Below are positions 1 to 11,074 of a stretch of DNA of 62,000 bases, piece by piece (position 1 is the first letter of the stretch; the number at the start of each line of letters is the position of its first letter). Below the pieces are notes generated by a model that did no database searches, was not told where the DNA came from, and saw nothing but the letters and a program-made list of their open reading frames with translations. Both the position numbers and the translations under genes were made by a program. The DNA is from Prorocentrum cordatum (Eukaryota > Sar > Dinophyceae > Prorocentrales > Prorocentraceae), in NCBI GenBank assembly GCA_963575745.1, contig CAUYUJ010019888.1, positions 1-62,000 of the forward strand. The letters run 5' to 3'.

Positions 1-2808
1 CCCGTGCTGCTCGACGATGCGCCTGACCAACTCTCCATAGTCATGCACGTGGCCGCTGTACACTGCCGCCATGAAAGTAAGGTAGACTGGCACCCACTGG
101 TCAGGCCGCAGGCGACCGTCCAAGTGGCGCAAATGCTGGGCGGCCTCCTTCGCCGCCACAGCCAACTTGGACAGGTCGATGTGGATGGTGGCACGTGAGC
201 AAGTCATGAAGGTCTCATGCGAATGTAACACGTCGTCCAAGGCCATCTGGGCATACGTCGCACGGAGCTGCATGAACCACAACAGGTCCTCGACCTTGCC
301 GAAATGTCGCAGTATGCATGCCGGCAATTGGGACGTCAACTTGAGGTACGAGCAAGCTTGCTGGCAGAGAGTCACGACGCCGTTTGGCATGACACCATCC
401 ATCTTCTCGTACACGAGCTCGAGGGCACATCGGGTGAACTCCGACACTGAGGCGTCGTCACTGGGACGAGTAGCAGCATCTGCAAGTACCTTCCCGGCGC
501 GTCCGTCGTTGGCCCCGAGATGGTCGTACATATCATCGATCAAGCTGCGGTAGGCTGGGTGGCGCTTCGCGGGGATGCTGGCCTTGTTGGCAGCGATGAA
601 ATCGGTCAACGTGTTGGTCCACTCGGTCGCCCCCGACTGCAAATCAGCTAGGAGCCTCGTCTGGACTGAGGCGCGGACGTCGACGTCGACGGTCGTGGAT
701 GCGTCGAGGCTGGACTCGAGAATATCTTTGACGCTCTGCACGGGCTGGCCCTCGTCGCCACCAACGCCGAAGGCTCCGACGCGGCTCATCGCAGTGGCGG
801 TTGCGAGGTCGCGGAGCTTGGGCCGCAGATCCGACCACTTCGTGTAGGTAGTTGCTCCCATGCGTATCGTGCCCTGGAAGCAAAACTCGATAGCGGGTGT
901 GATCAGTTGCTTGAAGATCGCCATCTGGTCCGCATCCTCGAGCTTGCACTCTGACACCGCCGACAAGATGCAAGACATTGCATCTAGGAGCCACACCTTG
1001 TGATTATCCATGTTGGTCATATCCTCCTGCGGAATGCATTTCGATGACACCTTGGCCACCTTGGCTGAAGCCTTGGCGGAGCCCTTGACTTGGGAGTAGG
1101 ACACGCCACCGCCCGCGTCCGTTGCTGCCTGTGCCGCGGCTGCAAGCTGCTTCTCCTTGAGCTTCCGAGCAAGCTCGACGCCGCGCTTGACCACCACGCT
1201 ATCTGCCATTGGTTGCACCAGCCACTTGCACTTCTCGAGCTGTATCTTGTCGAAGACGAACGGCGGCGCGCGCCCGCCCGTGCACTTCACGGGCACGCAC
1301 ATCGGAAGGATAGCGAACCAGACGATCTTCAGGTACTCGATGCTGGTGGAGGCACGCATGACATCATGGAAGACCGACACTGCGATGTGGTGAAGGTTGA
1401 ATATCGCCACTGTGTTGTCCATGCGCTTGTCGTTAAAGATGCAGTGGGTGCCGAGGTAGTCGAACGTAGCGTCGGTGAGGTTGTACCGCTTGAGCGCATT
1501 GAGAAGGGCCTGTGGACGGCGACGCGATGCGACGAGTGATGGGGAGGGGCGATATCTGTCGGTTCGACAAACCAGGCGTGGCCCGAGAGCCATCGAGTGT
1601 AACGGTTGGGCCCTGGGGTCCTGGAAAAAACGTCGGGATCGCGGACTCGACTGACATGGGCCCTCCACATCCCTCATCGCACTCAGTCCTCAGCCGCCCT
1701 CCACTCGTGCCCTGAAGCTTCAGAATCGCATGAGGAATCTGAACGGCGGTGGTGGCGGTGAAAAGCTAGGTTGCCGACGGCAGTCCTGGGCAGAGACCAT
1801 CTCGTTGCCGCTCTTGAACTTCCTGTCCTTCTCGGGGTACCTGTCGACGATGAAGTCCCATATGCATCCGTACTCGTCACCCTGGACAGCCTTGTTGGCC
1901 TTGAACGCTGCAATGTAAGTCTTGGCAAGATTGAACATCTGCAAGAGAGTGAATGTCGAGCCCTTGTGCCAGTCGTTGTGGAAATCGATGAGGAACCTGA
2001 TGACGTCGTCTGGCGTGCGGTGGTCCAGCACCGTCATGTGGCGAAGCCCTTGCTTCAACGTAAGTTTCACCATCTTGTTCTTGGGATCCTCAGCAGCCGC
2101 CCGGTAGACAGCGCGGCTGAGCGTGCCGTACGAGATCATCAAGTACGGCAACTGCCCACCTGGCGAGAAGACGGCCCACGGGTCTCCGCGGACCCCCGCG
2201 ACGTTGCCGTCCTCCTTTATTGACTCGGTATATTCAGCCACGACTGTGTCCTGCCGCCGCTCGTTCAAGGGGTGAGGCTTCATCGTCCTCTGCCCAGACT
2301 CAGTAAAAAACTTCACAGTGATGTCACGCTGCCCAGTGACCGCATACATGTCCCACAGCTTCTCCAGCAGGGCTGCGCCCTTGAGGTTCTTGAGGCCGGG
2401 GCGCTGGTAGATCGTCTCGCACGGCTGGAACTTGGGATCGTCGCCGCCGACGGCCGCGTCGGCCGTGGCCATCTTGGTCACGCAGTTCTCCTCGTCCTCG
2501 TCGCTGTCTATGGCCCTGGCGCCAGGCCCAGTGTCATCAGAGTCGCTGCCGACGTGGGTCGTCCTCTTCTGCCGAGTCTGATTCGCCCTGGCATGCTTGG
2601 TCTTGGCGGGGGCGGCGGAGGTGCTGGCGATCTTGGCGGCGGGGCCCTTGTAGTCCTTGGCCAGCTTCGCCCGCTTGGGCGGATTCGGCACAGGTGCGTC
2701 CAAGCGAGCAGCTGATCCAGCTGCACGGTAGCTCCTCCTCTGTGGCTCGGGCAGGGGCGCCGCGTCGTCGGACGACGACATGGCGGCGGCCTCGTCTGAC
2801 GACGACAT
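1..2808 (-). CDS. Unknown dinoflagellate-type protein, 5' part (at least two exons; 3' end outside window)
   Basis: I do not recognise a named domain. Exon 1 (2808 to 1798, 337 codons) starts with a duplicated acidic Met-Ser-Ser-Ser-Asp segment, then a Lys/Arg-rich disordered stretch, then a globular part from about residue 130 (motifs such as YQRPGLKNLKG, LPYLMISYG, FLIDFHNDWHKG, DRYPEKDRKF). Exon 2 (1509 to 1) stays open for exactly 503 codons to the window edge and contains FDYLGTHCIF, EYLKIVWFAILPMCVPVKC and a Lys/Ala-rich linker. The join NEM|ALLNALKRYNLTD is phase 0. The start is the first ATG of the frame, about 55-70 nt downstream of a degenerate spliced-leader-like sequence. No catalytic motif is visible. 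The long open frame across an intron with good splice signals is the evidence that it is real; function unknown. Confidence 0.75.
1510..1797 (-). other. Intron of the left-edge gene
   Basis: On the minus strand the upstream exon ends GAG ATG and the intron opens with GTCTCTG; it closes TCCACAG before GCC CTT CTC. Both sides are phase 0. An alternative GA donor 12 nt further on (after GCC CAG) is also phase 0, but the GT donor is the simpler choice. The acceptor is followed by G, as at other acceptors in this window. Confidence 0.6.
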
Positions 2809-2862
2809 CCACGAGTCGAAGGAGCGAGGGTACAGCGCTCAGAAATCAGAAGAGATCCGAAT

Positions 2863-2878
2863 GCTGAAATGGCTGCGG
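2863..2878 (-). other. Degenerate spliced-leader-like sequence (weak)
   Basis: Minus-strand CCGCAGCCATTTCAGC matches 13 of the first 16 bases of the dinoflagellate leader core CCGTAGCCATTTTGGC and sits about 55 nt upstream of the start codon of the left-edge gene. That gene has an intron, so simple retroposition is not supported unless the intron came later. It could be chance. Confidence 0.25.
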
Positions 2879-3099
2879 GCAAGGGCCCAACAGGGCACGC
2901 AGAGGGCGGCCACGGGTGCGCTTGCTATGCCAAGCCGCTGGTTGGGCTTGGGGCCCCATGAGGAACCCGAGGGGGCCTCGAGAAGGCTATGGGGCTCCAA
3001 GGAGGCAGCGAGCGTCTTGTGACGGCATCTAGAGAGCTCCGCGAGGGCCTGTGTTTATAAGCACTTCTAGGGCCTTCTGGGAGCTCCACAAAGTGCTCG

Positions 3100-3830
3100 A
3101 GAAGGCGTCGGGAAGGCGTCGCGACGGCGTTACGGCGGCACGCGAGGGCCCCAAGACGGCATGGGCCCCACTCCCAGGCTCGCCTCAATCACCATCGCCT
3201 TGGGGGCTCCAAAGGGGCCAAGAGGGCTCCACGCAGCACGGGCCCGCCTCCCAAGCTCGCCTGTGTGGATATCCGCTACCATCGCCCCAGGGTGGCCCAA
3301 GGGGGGCCTCGGAGGGCACCGAGCCGCTCGGCCCCCCCCCCCTCCCCCTCCCCGAGATCCGATTACCTTCACCCCAGGGGACTTTAAGGGGTGCCCAAGA
3401 GGGCTCCAAGCCGCGCGGGCACCACCCTCCCAAACTCGCCTGAGTGGATGTCCGACCCCTCGTGATCCAATCGCCATCGCCCCAGGAGGGCTCCAGGGGG
3501 GGTGTCCAAGCCGCGCGGGTCCCCCTCCAAGGCTCGCCTCACTGCATGGCTGGATATCAGCCCCACCCGAGACCTAAATAACCCCAGGGGGCACCGAGTA
3601 GAGCGCCCCCCCCAGGCTCGCCAGATTGGATGTCTGCACCCCCCAAGATCCAACCACCCTCGCCCCCGAGATCCACGGGGGGGCCCAACATGGCTCCGAG
3701 CCGCGCGGTCCTCGCCTGATTAGACGTTATCCTGTCTCTCGCGGGGGGAGGGGGGGGGGCGTCTACCAGGAACTAGGAACAGTCCGAGGCATGCGCGGGC
3801 CCGCCGCACAGGCTCGCCTCATTGTGTATG
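3100..3830. repeat. GC-rich minisatellite, degenerate ~80-110 bp unit
   Basis: Copies share 'aagctcgcctgantggatntccg' followed by 'ccatcgccccagggngggctccaag', visible near 3179, 3259, 3437, 3533, 3617 and 3815. The ORFs through it on both strands are low-complexity Pro/Arg/Gly frames and are not supported as genes. Confidence 0.7.
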
Positions 3831-3839
3831 TGGACGCCG

Positions 3840-4139
3840 CCTGATACATAGGCTAGACAGAGATGTAGCTGGCCCACCCGACTTAGCAGAACGCACGTGG
3901 ACGTGGCGAGCACACTCGCACAAGCACCCGCGTGACACGCGTGGACACGTACGCAAGGCCAGCCTGACAGAAAGTGTACCATCGCAACACACTGTGGATT
4001 GTGGACATGCATCAGTACGCCAACGCAGCGCGTGGTCATCACCACCAGTGTCACACTCACACATCGCGGCGGGCATCGCAGCCCCCCCCTCTGAAATCGG
4101 AGGCGAGGTGGTAAGATTGCAGTGGAACGGATAGCACTC
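3840..4139. other. No gene seen
   Basis: Unique-looking sequence rich in ACAC/GTGT. A 122-aa minus ORF crosses it, but its composition (Cys/His/Val from CA-rich DNA) gives no domain. Confidence 0.4.
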
Positions 4140-4445
4140 ACCAGGACATCGGTTTCGTTTTCGTGGTCGCGTCGTGCGTGCGGGCGAGGCGAAGCTGCGT
4201 GGGGAGGACTGGTGCCGCCGTGACTTGGGGCAGCGCGGCTGGCCGCCCTCCCCCCCCGCGCGCGGTGGCCAGGGGTGTGTCCCGTCGGCTGCGCGTCGGC
4301 GTCCCGTCGGTGTCCCGTCGGTGCCTCGGCGGGGTGTCCCGTCGGTGGCGCGGATGTGCGATCGATAGCGGGGTCGATACTAAGATCGATAGTGAGATCG
4401 GTTGTGAGATATGTTGCGAGATCGGAAGCGCCGCGGGGAAGCTCC
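4140..4445 (+). repeat. Dispersed repeat family, copy 1
   Basis: A block with 'gcgtgcgggcgaggcgaagctgcg', short CCCGTCGGTG direct repeats and GATCGATAGTGAGATCG runs. The same parts recur in reverse orientation at 20.8-22.0 kb and 25.4-26.05 kb, so this is one element family whose ends carry degenerate ATCGATCTCAC tandem repeats. Confidence 0.6.
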
Positions 4446-4549
4446 TGCGGTAGTTAAGTGGCGGTTTGCCGCAATGCACACACGGCCGAGCCGAGCCCCA
4501 GGACGAAACGCAGTTATCAAGGCGCCCGCACCACCACGTCGAGGCTCAC

Positions 4550-4870
4550 ATGAATGCATCTGCCCAGCCAGAACCAGATAAAAATAATCACACCAGGTTT
4601 TTGGGCAGGATAGGGCGAGGGTCCGAGGGCCCTTTCACGAGATAAAATTATCACCACGAGGCGCGCCCAATAACGAGATAAAATTATCACATCGGGGTTC
4701 GCCCGCTGGGGCGAGGGCCTTTCCCGAGATAAAATTATCACCGCGAGGCGCGCCCAGGAACCAGTTGAAATTATCGCATCGGGTTTCGCTCGCTGGGGCG
4801 AGGGCACATCCCGAGTAATTATCACCGAGAGGCGCGGCCTGGAAACAAATACAATTATCGCACTCCACGA
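4550..4870. repeat. Tandem repeat with GATAA-N2-TTATC inverted motif (copy of 18.5-18.85 kb)
   Basis: Units of about 55-60 bp repeat 'gagataaaattatcac' followed by 'cgaggcgcgcccag'. GATAA and TTATC form a small inverted repeat in most units. The whole block, plus the 12-bp array next to it, recurs in the same orientation at 18515-20010. Confidence 0.8.
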
Positions 4871-4959
4871 GTGGGCCCGCCCGACCGCCCAGACAGCACC
4901 CCGGGCCTCCATGTGCCTCGCTCCCTGCGGGGCCCCACCCCCAGAACCGCCCTCCCCAG

Positions 4960-6045
4960 CGCAACCGCCGCCAGCATGAGCGCCAGCACAACCGCCACCA
5001 CCATCACAACCACCACCAGCGCAACCACCATCAGCACAACCACCACCACAACCACCAGCACAACAACACAACGACCATCAGCACAACGACCACCAGCACA
5101 ACCACCACCTGCGTAACCACCAGCACAACCACCAGCACGACCACCAGCACAACCATCATGGACCATCAGCACAACCACCACCAGCACAGCCACCAGCACA
5201 CCAACCAACAGCACCACCCCCACGAGCACAACCACCAGCACCACCACCAGCAAAACCAAAAACAGCACAAGTGACCACCAGCACAACCACATGCGCAACC
5301 ACCAGCACAACCACGCAGCACAACCAATGGCACAACCGACAGCACAACCACCACGAGCACCACAACCAGCACAACCACCAGCACAACCACCAACAGCACA
5401 ACCACCAGCGCAACCACCACCAGCACAACCACCACCAGCACGACCACCACGAGCACAACCACCAGCACAACCACCACCAGTACAACCGACATCACGACCA
5501 CCAGCACAAGCACCACCAGCACAACCACATCAGCAGAAACACCAACATAACCACCACCAGCACGATCACCACGAGCACGACCACCGCGAGCACAACCGCC
5601 AGCGCAACCACCTGCACGACCACCAGTCAGCACGACCACCAGCGCAGCCACCAGCACAACAGCACAACCACAGCATCACCGCCAGCGCACAACCACCATC
5701 GGCACCACCTCCACCAGCGCAACCACTAGCACAACCACCCGCCAGCACAAGTGACCACCAGCACAACCACCAACCACCATCAGCACAACCACCATCAGCA
5801 CACTCAACAGCGCAACCACCAGCACAACCACCATTAGCGTAACCAGCACCAGCACAAGCACAACCACCAGCAAGGCCACCCCAACCACCAGCACAGTCAC
5901 CAGCGCAACCACCAGCACGACACAAGCATAACCGCCAGCACAACCACCACGAGCACCACAACCAGCACAACAGCACAACCAGCCCAACCACCACCAGCAC
6001 AACCACCAGCGCAACCACCGCCAGCACAGCACGACCGCGGCAGGA
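4960..6045. repeat. (CACAACCACCAG)n array, about 1.1 kb
   Basis: Degenerate 12-bp unit with variants such as CATCAGCACAAC and CAGCGCAACCAC. The unit is a multiple of three without stops, so all frames stay open (Thr, Gln/Pro or His/Asn-rich frames); none has further support. Homologous to 18975-20010. Confidence 0.9.
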
Positions 6046-6267
6046 ACACTAGCAACAACGGTGGGAACACCAAGTGACCAAGTGATTGTGGTATGATCGT
6101 GGGGGGGGGCAGTTTCGGGGCGCCTCTTGGGCTCCCGTGGGGCACTCTTGGAGCTCATCTCAGCTCAGCGCCTCCGAGGCTGTCCCAAGTGTTTCGGCGG
6201 AGCCGACTAGGGCGGCAATAAGGCTCGAAGACGGCCCCGAAACGGTCAACAGGGCCTCGGAAACGAG

Positions 6268-6313
6268 CCCCGACATAATCATACCAATGGCCTTTGGTAT
6301 GATTATGTCGGGG
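6268..6313. repeat. Perfect hairpin, 19-bp arms, 8-nt loop
   Basis: The left arm CCCCGACATAATCATACCA is the exact reverse complement of the right arm. Confidence 0.95.
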
Positions 6314-6858
6314 TCTGGCTCGGGGCTCCTCTCGGGCTATCCTCGGGCCATCCTAAAGCTTTTTTTGAGAAGGGCGGAGTGCAGCACCGAAAAGATCCGA
6401 CAGGGTCGTGGATACCAGCCCCGAGAGAATTATATATGTGTGTATATATATATATATGTATACATGTATAGATTTACCGAAAGGCCTAGGGCCATGGTAT
6501 GCTTACGTCGCGGGGCTGGTTCGGGGTTCCTCGTGGGCTCTCCTGGAGACCTCCTAACACTTGTTTGAGGCCCCCGAAGCGGTCTTGGCGGGGCACAAGA
6601 GGGTTCCAAGAAAGGTGGGGTGCAGCTCAGAAAATATCAAACCGGGCCTCGGAAACCAGCCCCGATAGAGTCATACCAACGGCCTTTGGTATGATTACGT
6701 CGGTGGCTGACTCGGGGCTCCTATCGGGCTCTCTCTGGGCCATCCTAAACTGTTGCACATCGGGTGAGGTATCCGAAGCGGTCGTGGAGGGGCCCGAGAG
6801 GGCTCAACGACGGGCGGACCGCAGCGCTGGAAATAACCAACAGGGCATCGGAAACCAG

Positions 6859-6904
6859 CCCCGACAGAATCATACCAAAGGCCGTTGGTATGATTCTGTC
6901 GGGG
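6859..6904. repeat. Perfect hairpin, 20-bp arms, 6-nt loop
   Basis: The left arm CCCCGACAGAATCATACCAA pairs fully with the right arm. Against the 6268 copy, one base change in the left arm (T to G) is matched by the complementary change in the right arm (A to C). Confidence 0.95.
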
Positions 6905-7194
6905 GGCTGGCTTGAGGCGCCATTTCCATGTGGGCTCTATTGGGGCCGTGCTAAAACTCCTGGAGCCGGTTGTCCGCCCTCCCCCGCCCGTGCACGCGCG
7001 GGGCGGGTCCGCGCAGCCGGGCCGGGCTGACCTCGAACCGCCCCTCGGCCAGGTCGGCGCCGACGTCGTCGCTGAATTCCAGGCGGCAGCGCCTGCCGCT
7101 CCCACCCGCGGGGGGGTATCGTACCATGATCACCGTGACCCCTCGTCAGCATCATCGCCCCCGTGGCCTCGTCAGTGTCCTCGTCCTACCCATC

Positions 7195-7266
7195 GTACCC
7201 TCAACATCCGCCTCATCATCATCAGCAGCATCATCATCAACAGCAGCATTATCACCATCAGCATCG

Positions 7267-7317
<51 letters not shown>

Positions 7318-7319
7318 CA

Positions 7320-7350
<31 letters not shown>

Positions 7351-7455
7351 CCATCACCATCACCCTGATCTCATCATCCTCATCCTGATCCTCATCCCAC
7401 CCCTATCAGCATCAGCGTCATCATCATCATCAGCATCAGCAGCATCGTCATCCTG
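7195..7455. repeat. (CAT/ATC)n microsatellite with CAG interruptions
   Basis: Long CATCAT tract at about 7265-7315 with CAGCAG and CACCAT interruptions. The His, Ser or Met runs in its frames are artefacts of the repeat. Confidence 0.9.
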
Positions 7456-8037
7456 ATATCCTCCTCATCCTCATGGCTACCGTCACTGCCATCGTTGGTC
7501 AGACGGTCAGATTGGACAGCGCGGGCAGGATAGATCGAGAGAGCGTGAGAGCGGAAACACTTAGAGCAGACCTCTTCTGGCACTGGACGCACCCTGGCCC
7601 CCCGGCGCCCGCGTGTCCGACGACAGGGATACCAGAATGAGACGTTGCTGGGATCATGGGCAATGCGAGGGAGGGAGTGTAGCATCCGTTTCAGCAGTGG
7701 CGAACCACAGAGAGTGGCATTACGAATTGTCATTGCGACGTCGCAAAGTCACGCACGAGTGTCTTACACACTCCGAGCACAGCTGTAGCCAGAAATGCAG
7801 CACGAGAAACATGTACATAGCATGCGGCAGCATGCGCGTGAATGCGTGCTGCGTGTGCGTGTGTTCGTTGGTCATACATGACATGGGCATGATAGGCATG
7901 TGCTCGGATATGCCTTTAACTTGTCAACGCACACGCGCGCGTGCTGTGTGAGGCGCCCACGCGCATCAAAGGCATCGTGATCACACCTATGCGTGCGAAC
8001 ACTCGCGAAGCAATTCCGAAACAACTAAATCTGCGCA
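7456..8037. other. No gene seen
   Basis: Non-repetitive sequence downstream (in gene sense) of the methyltransferase-like ORF, with a few GT/GC-rich stretches around 7830-7960. It may hold the 3' UTR of that ORF. Confidence 0.4.
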
Positions 8038-11037
8038 CTATGCGGTGTCCCAGGCGTCTGGGGCCCAAACAAGCTGGTCGCCCCGCTGGACCCGCGCGAG
8101 CACGTACAGCCAGTGCACTCCACAGACGTGCAAGTGCATCGTATTCCCTGCCTGCATCATGATGCCATGGCGCGTGCGCCCCGCGCGCTCGAAGTTAAAC
8201 GAGCACAGGCTACGACACACATTAGAACGAGGCGTTGCTAAGTGCTGCAGCACTGGATACCCCTGCGTGGCCAAAAGCTCACGCGGCGTGAGCCAGCGCT
8301 TGATCGCATCGTAAAAGATCAGCTGCGGGTTGCGGATCACGGTGCTGAGGAAGTGGGGCGTGCTGGACCAGCCTCGGCCGTCTTGATAGCTCTGGCCCAG
8401 GTTGTGGCAGCAGCCTGGCACGGTACTCTTCTGGTACCCTTCGAGCTGAGCCAGCTCCCACTGGGTCAGACTCTGCACGAACGCCTCGCTGCCAGGCTCG
8501 ACGTCTGCGAGCGTCACGGGCACTTTGTAGCGCATGCTGCCAGGCCGACTGCGAGCCCACTCCAACTCCGACATGAGCTCGTCCGGCGTGGCCATGACGA
8601 ACGCCCCCAGCGTGCACCGAAGCGTGCGATGAAACAAGGGCACGAGGTTGGCAAAGCTGCACCGCACCTTACATGGCAGCACGCGCGCATGGCGCAAGCA
8701 TCTGACGATCACACAACAACCCTGGGACCCTGGATGCCTGGAGCCGAAGACGCCACCACGATAGTGCTGACGCTCTGATCGGATCGGATCGGTCGAGCGA
8801 ACACACGCGACCACCTCGAGCTCCTCATCCTCGTCCTCCTCCTCCTCCTCCTTCTCCTCCTCCTCCTCCTCCTCCTGCTCCTCCTCCTCCAGCCTCCTCC
8901 TACTCCTCCTCCTCCTCCTCCTCCGTCTCCTCCTCCTCCTCCTCCTCCTCATCCTCCTCCCCCCCCTCCTCTCCTCCTTCCCCTCCTCCTGCGCATCCTC
9001 TTCCTCATCCGTCTCATCCTCTTCCTCCTGCGTCGGGGCTCGGGGTGCGACTGAGGCTGGCACGTCCATAACGAACGTCTTGTGCAAAAGGATCGTGAAG
9101 CGGCGCATGCGCCGGACAGGCCAGCCGAGCTCGGCTGGTTCGATGATCACACTCGACACTACATACATGTGCCCGAGCATGTCGGTCAGCACCCCGAGCT
9201 CAAACCGGTGCGAGTTCTCATGGATCACCACCGCTTCTTGCAGCAGGAGGCGCATGGCCACCCACACTGCGAGCAGGCACGAGGTCTTGCCCGCCTCGCG
9301 GTCGTTGGTGCCGATCGGCGCCCAGTCTGGGCACGGGGTCCCAGCCCAGTGGACTTTCCCCGTCAGGTGGTGACAGTGAGCCTTGCACCTCGCACACCAG
9401 GCGAACGAGCGCACTGCCCCGCCACGCTTGACGATGGGCCTCAAGTCGTCGAGCGTCACGGCGCGGCCAGCGTTGACCAATCGTGAAATTGTAGCGGCGA
9501 CGTCGGGCACCCAGAAGTCCATGATGTCATGGTACATGTGCTCGGGGCGGCTGTGCGGCTGGCGGGCGAGCTCCCTGTTGGCGTCTGCTGAGATCTCCAC
9601 CGACGCCAGATGGCGCATGGGCTGGATAGGGCCGCCAAGCATGTCCTCGAGCGTTGCCGTGAGCACTGCCGCCGATGTACCGGGGGCGTCGATACCTGAG
9701 AAGGCAGTCGTGTACGTCGTGGCGTGGATGGCGCGGCGGAGGTCGTACAGCACCCCGCTGCCAAGCTCCGATGCAAGGGCTCGGAGGGAGTCGTGCGCCC
9801 AGCTGAACATGTCAGCGGTGTTCCTGACGACGGGCTTCTCCCAGCGCCACCGATCTGGCAACTGCTCCCGCGATGCTGCTGCTGGTGCTGCTGCTGCTGC
9901 TGGATGTGGCCGCGACGATGGCGACGGTGGCTGGCGCACCTTGCCAGCGGGCGTCTGGGCGACCGACATCCCTGATGAGTGAGACGCCCCACGGTGGAGG
10001 CTGCGCGCGTCGGACTCGCCGGGCTCGACCTTGATGTTGACGGAGACGGCGTCGACCAGCGACGCGTCGTCGGAGGCGGCGTCGGGCTCGGGCTTCACGG
10101 CGATCGCCGCAGCCGCGGCTGGCGCCGCGCACGCACCCGCAGCAGCTGCATCATCGGAGCGCTGCACTGGCGCCGCCGATGCCAAGTCGCAGGGCTGCTG
10201 GAGCGCCGCCGACGCCAGCTCGCCAAACGCGACCGGGGCGGGTGACGTGGGCAGCCCGGCCAGCGGCGCCGGCAGGTCGGCTGGGGCCGCGAGCCGCTGC
10301 TGCTCGGGCGCCAGGCTGGGCGGCGCTGGCGGCTCGGACGTCGGCGGCACCGACCCACTGGCCAGACTGGCCAGCGCCTCGCAGGCAGAGCCCTGGCGCG
10401 ATCGGGCTGGGGATGCGGCGCCAGAGGCAACGCCTCCACTGTGCTCGCCTGCCGCTGCAGCAGCGCCACGTGGCCCCGCAAGGTCCACGCCAGCGCTGGC
10501 GTCCGCACCGTCGCCGCCATGCGACGCACCGTCGCACGCTGGCTGCAGTGATGGGCTGGATGCGGGGGCGCCGCTTGTGCCGTCGACACCTGCGCCGGCT
10601 GCTGCCCCCGTGGCCGCCTGCACCCGCGCCACCACAGCTGCTGGCTCCACTCCGAGCTGCACCAACGCCGTCGCGCAGGCGAGCTGGGCAGCATCATCGG
10701 CGGCAGCCGCCAGCCTAGCTGGCAGCGGCGCCGACGCCTCGAACAGGGCATCACCATCACCGTCCGGACCACCGCCGCTCGCGAGCACCAGGGCAGCAGA
10801 CACCGCAGCCGGCGCGGCCTTGGACTTGGCCGCGGTCGCAGCGGGCGGGCCTCGCCGCGCGCCGTCAGGCTGACCCGCGGCTGGTGCACCCACTGCTGGC
10901 GCGCGGGGAGCGCGGGCGGCGGCCTTCGCGGCCTTCGGGCTGGCCGCCGGGGTGGTGCGGCGCTGCAGCACTCGGCGTACGTCTGGCACCCCAGCTGGCG
11001 CGGGTGCGTCCCGCTTGGCATGGCGGCGGGACGTCAT
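8038..11037 (-). CDS. C5 cytosine DNA methyltransferase-like protein, retroposed copy
   Basis: One uninterrupted 999-codon frame. Residues 1-420 are Ala/Pro/Ser-rich and probably disordered. The catalytic part carries C5-methyltransferase motifs in order: FSGIDAPG near residue 446 (motif I, AdoMet binding), VEISADANREL (motif II), AGTPCPDW with Cys569 as candidate nucleophile (motif IV), HEN near 607 (motif VI), PVRRMRRF near 645 (motif VIII region), then LTPRELLATQGYP near 913 and GNTMHL near 964 (motifs IX/X region). This order matches the divergent DNA methyltransferases expanded in dinoflagellate genomes. Residues about 666-742 are an acidic/Arg low-complexity insert from a trinucleotide repeat, which may be a gained intron or an in-frame expansion between motif VIII and the C-terminal part. 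The absence of other introns and a leader relic about 37 nt upstream of the ATG point to retroposition. Activity cannot be judged; the family call is fairly secure. Confidence 0.8.
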   Translation of the reverse strand: MTSRRHAKRDAPAPAGVPDVRRVLQRRTTPAASPKAAKAAARAPRAPAVGAPAAGQPDGARRGPPAATAAKSKAAPAAVSAALVLASGGGPDGDGDALFEASAPLPARLAAAADDAAQLACATALVQLGVEPAAVVARVQAATGAAAGAGVDGTSGAPASSPSLQPACDGASHGGDGADASAGVDLAGPRGAAAAAGEHSGGVASGAASPARSRQGSACEALASLASGSVPPTSEPPAPPSLAPEQQRLAAPADLPAPLAGLPTSPAPVAFGELASAALQQPCDLASAAPVQRSDDAAAAGACAAPAAAAAIAVKPEPDAASDDASLVDAVSVNIKVEPGESDARSLHRGASHSSGMSVAQTPAGKVRQPPSPSSRPHPAAAAAPAAASREQLPDRWRWEKPVVRNTADMFSWAHDSLRALASELGSGVLYDLRRAIHATTYTTAFSGIDAPGTSAAVLTATLEDMLGGPIQPMRHLASVEISADANRELARQPHSRPEHMYHDIMDFWVPDVAATISRLVNAGRAVTLDDLRPIVKRGGAVRSFAWCARCKAHCHHLTGKVHWAGTPCPDWAPIGTNDREAGKTSCLLAVWVAMRLLLQEAVVIHENSHRFELGVLTDMLGHMYVVSSVIIEPAELGWPVRRMRRFTILLHKTFVMDVPASVAPRAPTQEEEDETDEEEDAQEEGKEERRGGRRMRRRRRRRRRRRRRRRSRRRLEEEEQEEEEEEEKEEEEEDEDEELEVVACVRSTDPIRSERQHYRGGVFGSRHPGSQGCCVIVRCLRHARVLPCKVRCSFANLVPLFHRTLRCTLGAFVMATPDELMSELEWARSRPGSMRYKVPVTLADVEPGSEAFVQSLTQWELAQLEGYQKSTVPGCCHNLGQSYQDGRGWSSTPHFLSTVIRNPQLIFYDAIKRWLTPRELLATQGYPVLQHLATPRSNVCRSLCSFNFERAGRTRHGIMMQAGNTMHLHVCGVHWLYVLARVQRGDQLVWAPDAWDTA
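8815..9040 (-). repeat. (CCT)n/(AGG)n tract inside the methyltransferase ORF
   Basis: Imperfect trinucleotide repeat read in frame as Glu-, then Arg-, then Glu-rich protein. It has no stop in the coding frame, so ORF prediction alone cannot say whether it is translated or spliced out. Confidence 0.8.
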
Positions 11038-11074
11038 TAGGATGCAGCTGGACCGCCGGGACCCTGAACATGGA

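Larger units (their letters stand above)
6080..6960. repeat. ~200-bp tandem repeat, about 5 copies, each centred on a CATACCA/TGGTATG palindrome
   Basis: Copies are centred near 6090, 6290, 6490, 6683 and 6882. Three keep long hairpins: 6268-6313 with perfect 19-bp arms, 6660-6706 imperfect, and 6859-6904 with perfect 20-bp arms. Flanks share 'aacagggcctcggaaaccagc' and 'ggctcctctcgggctctc'. Confidence 0.85.
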
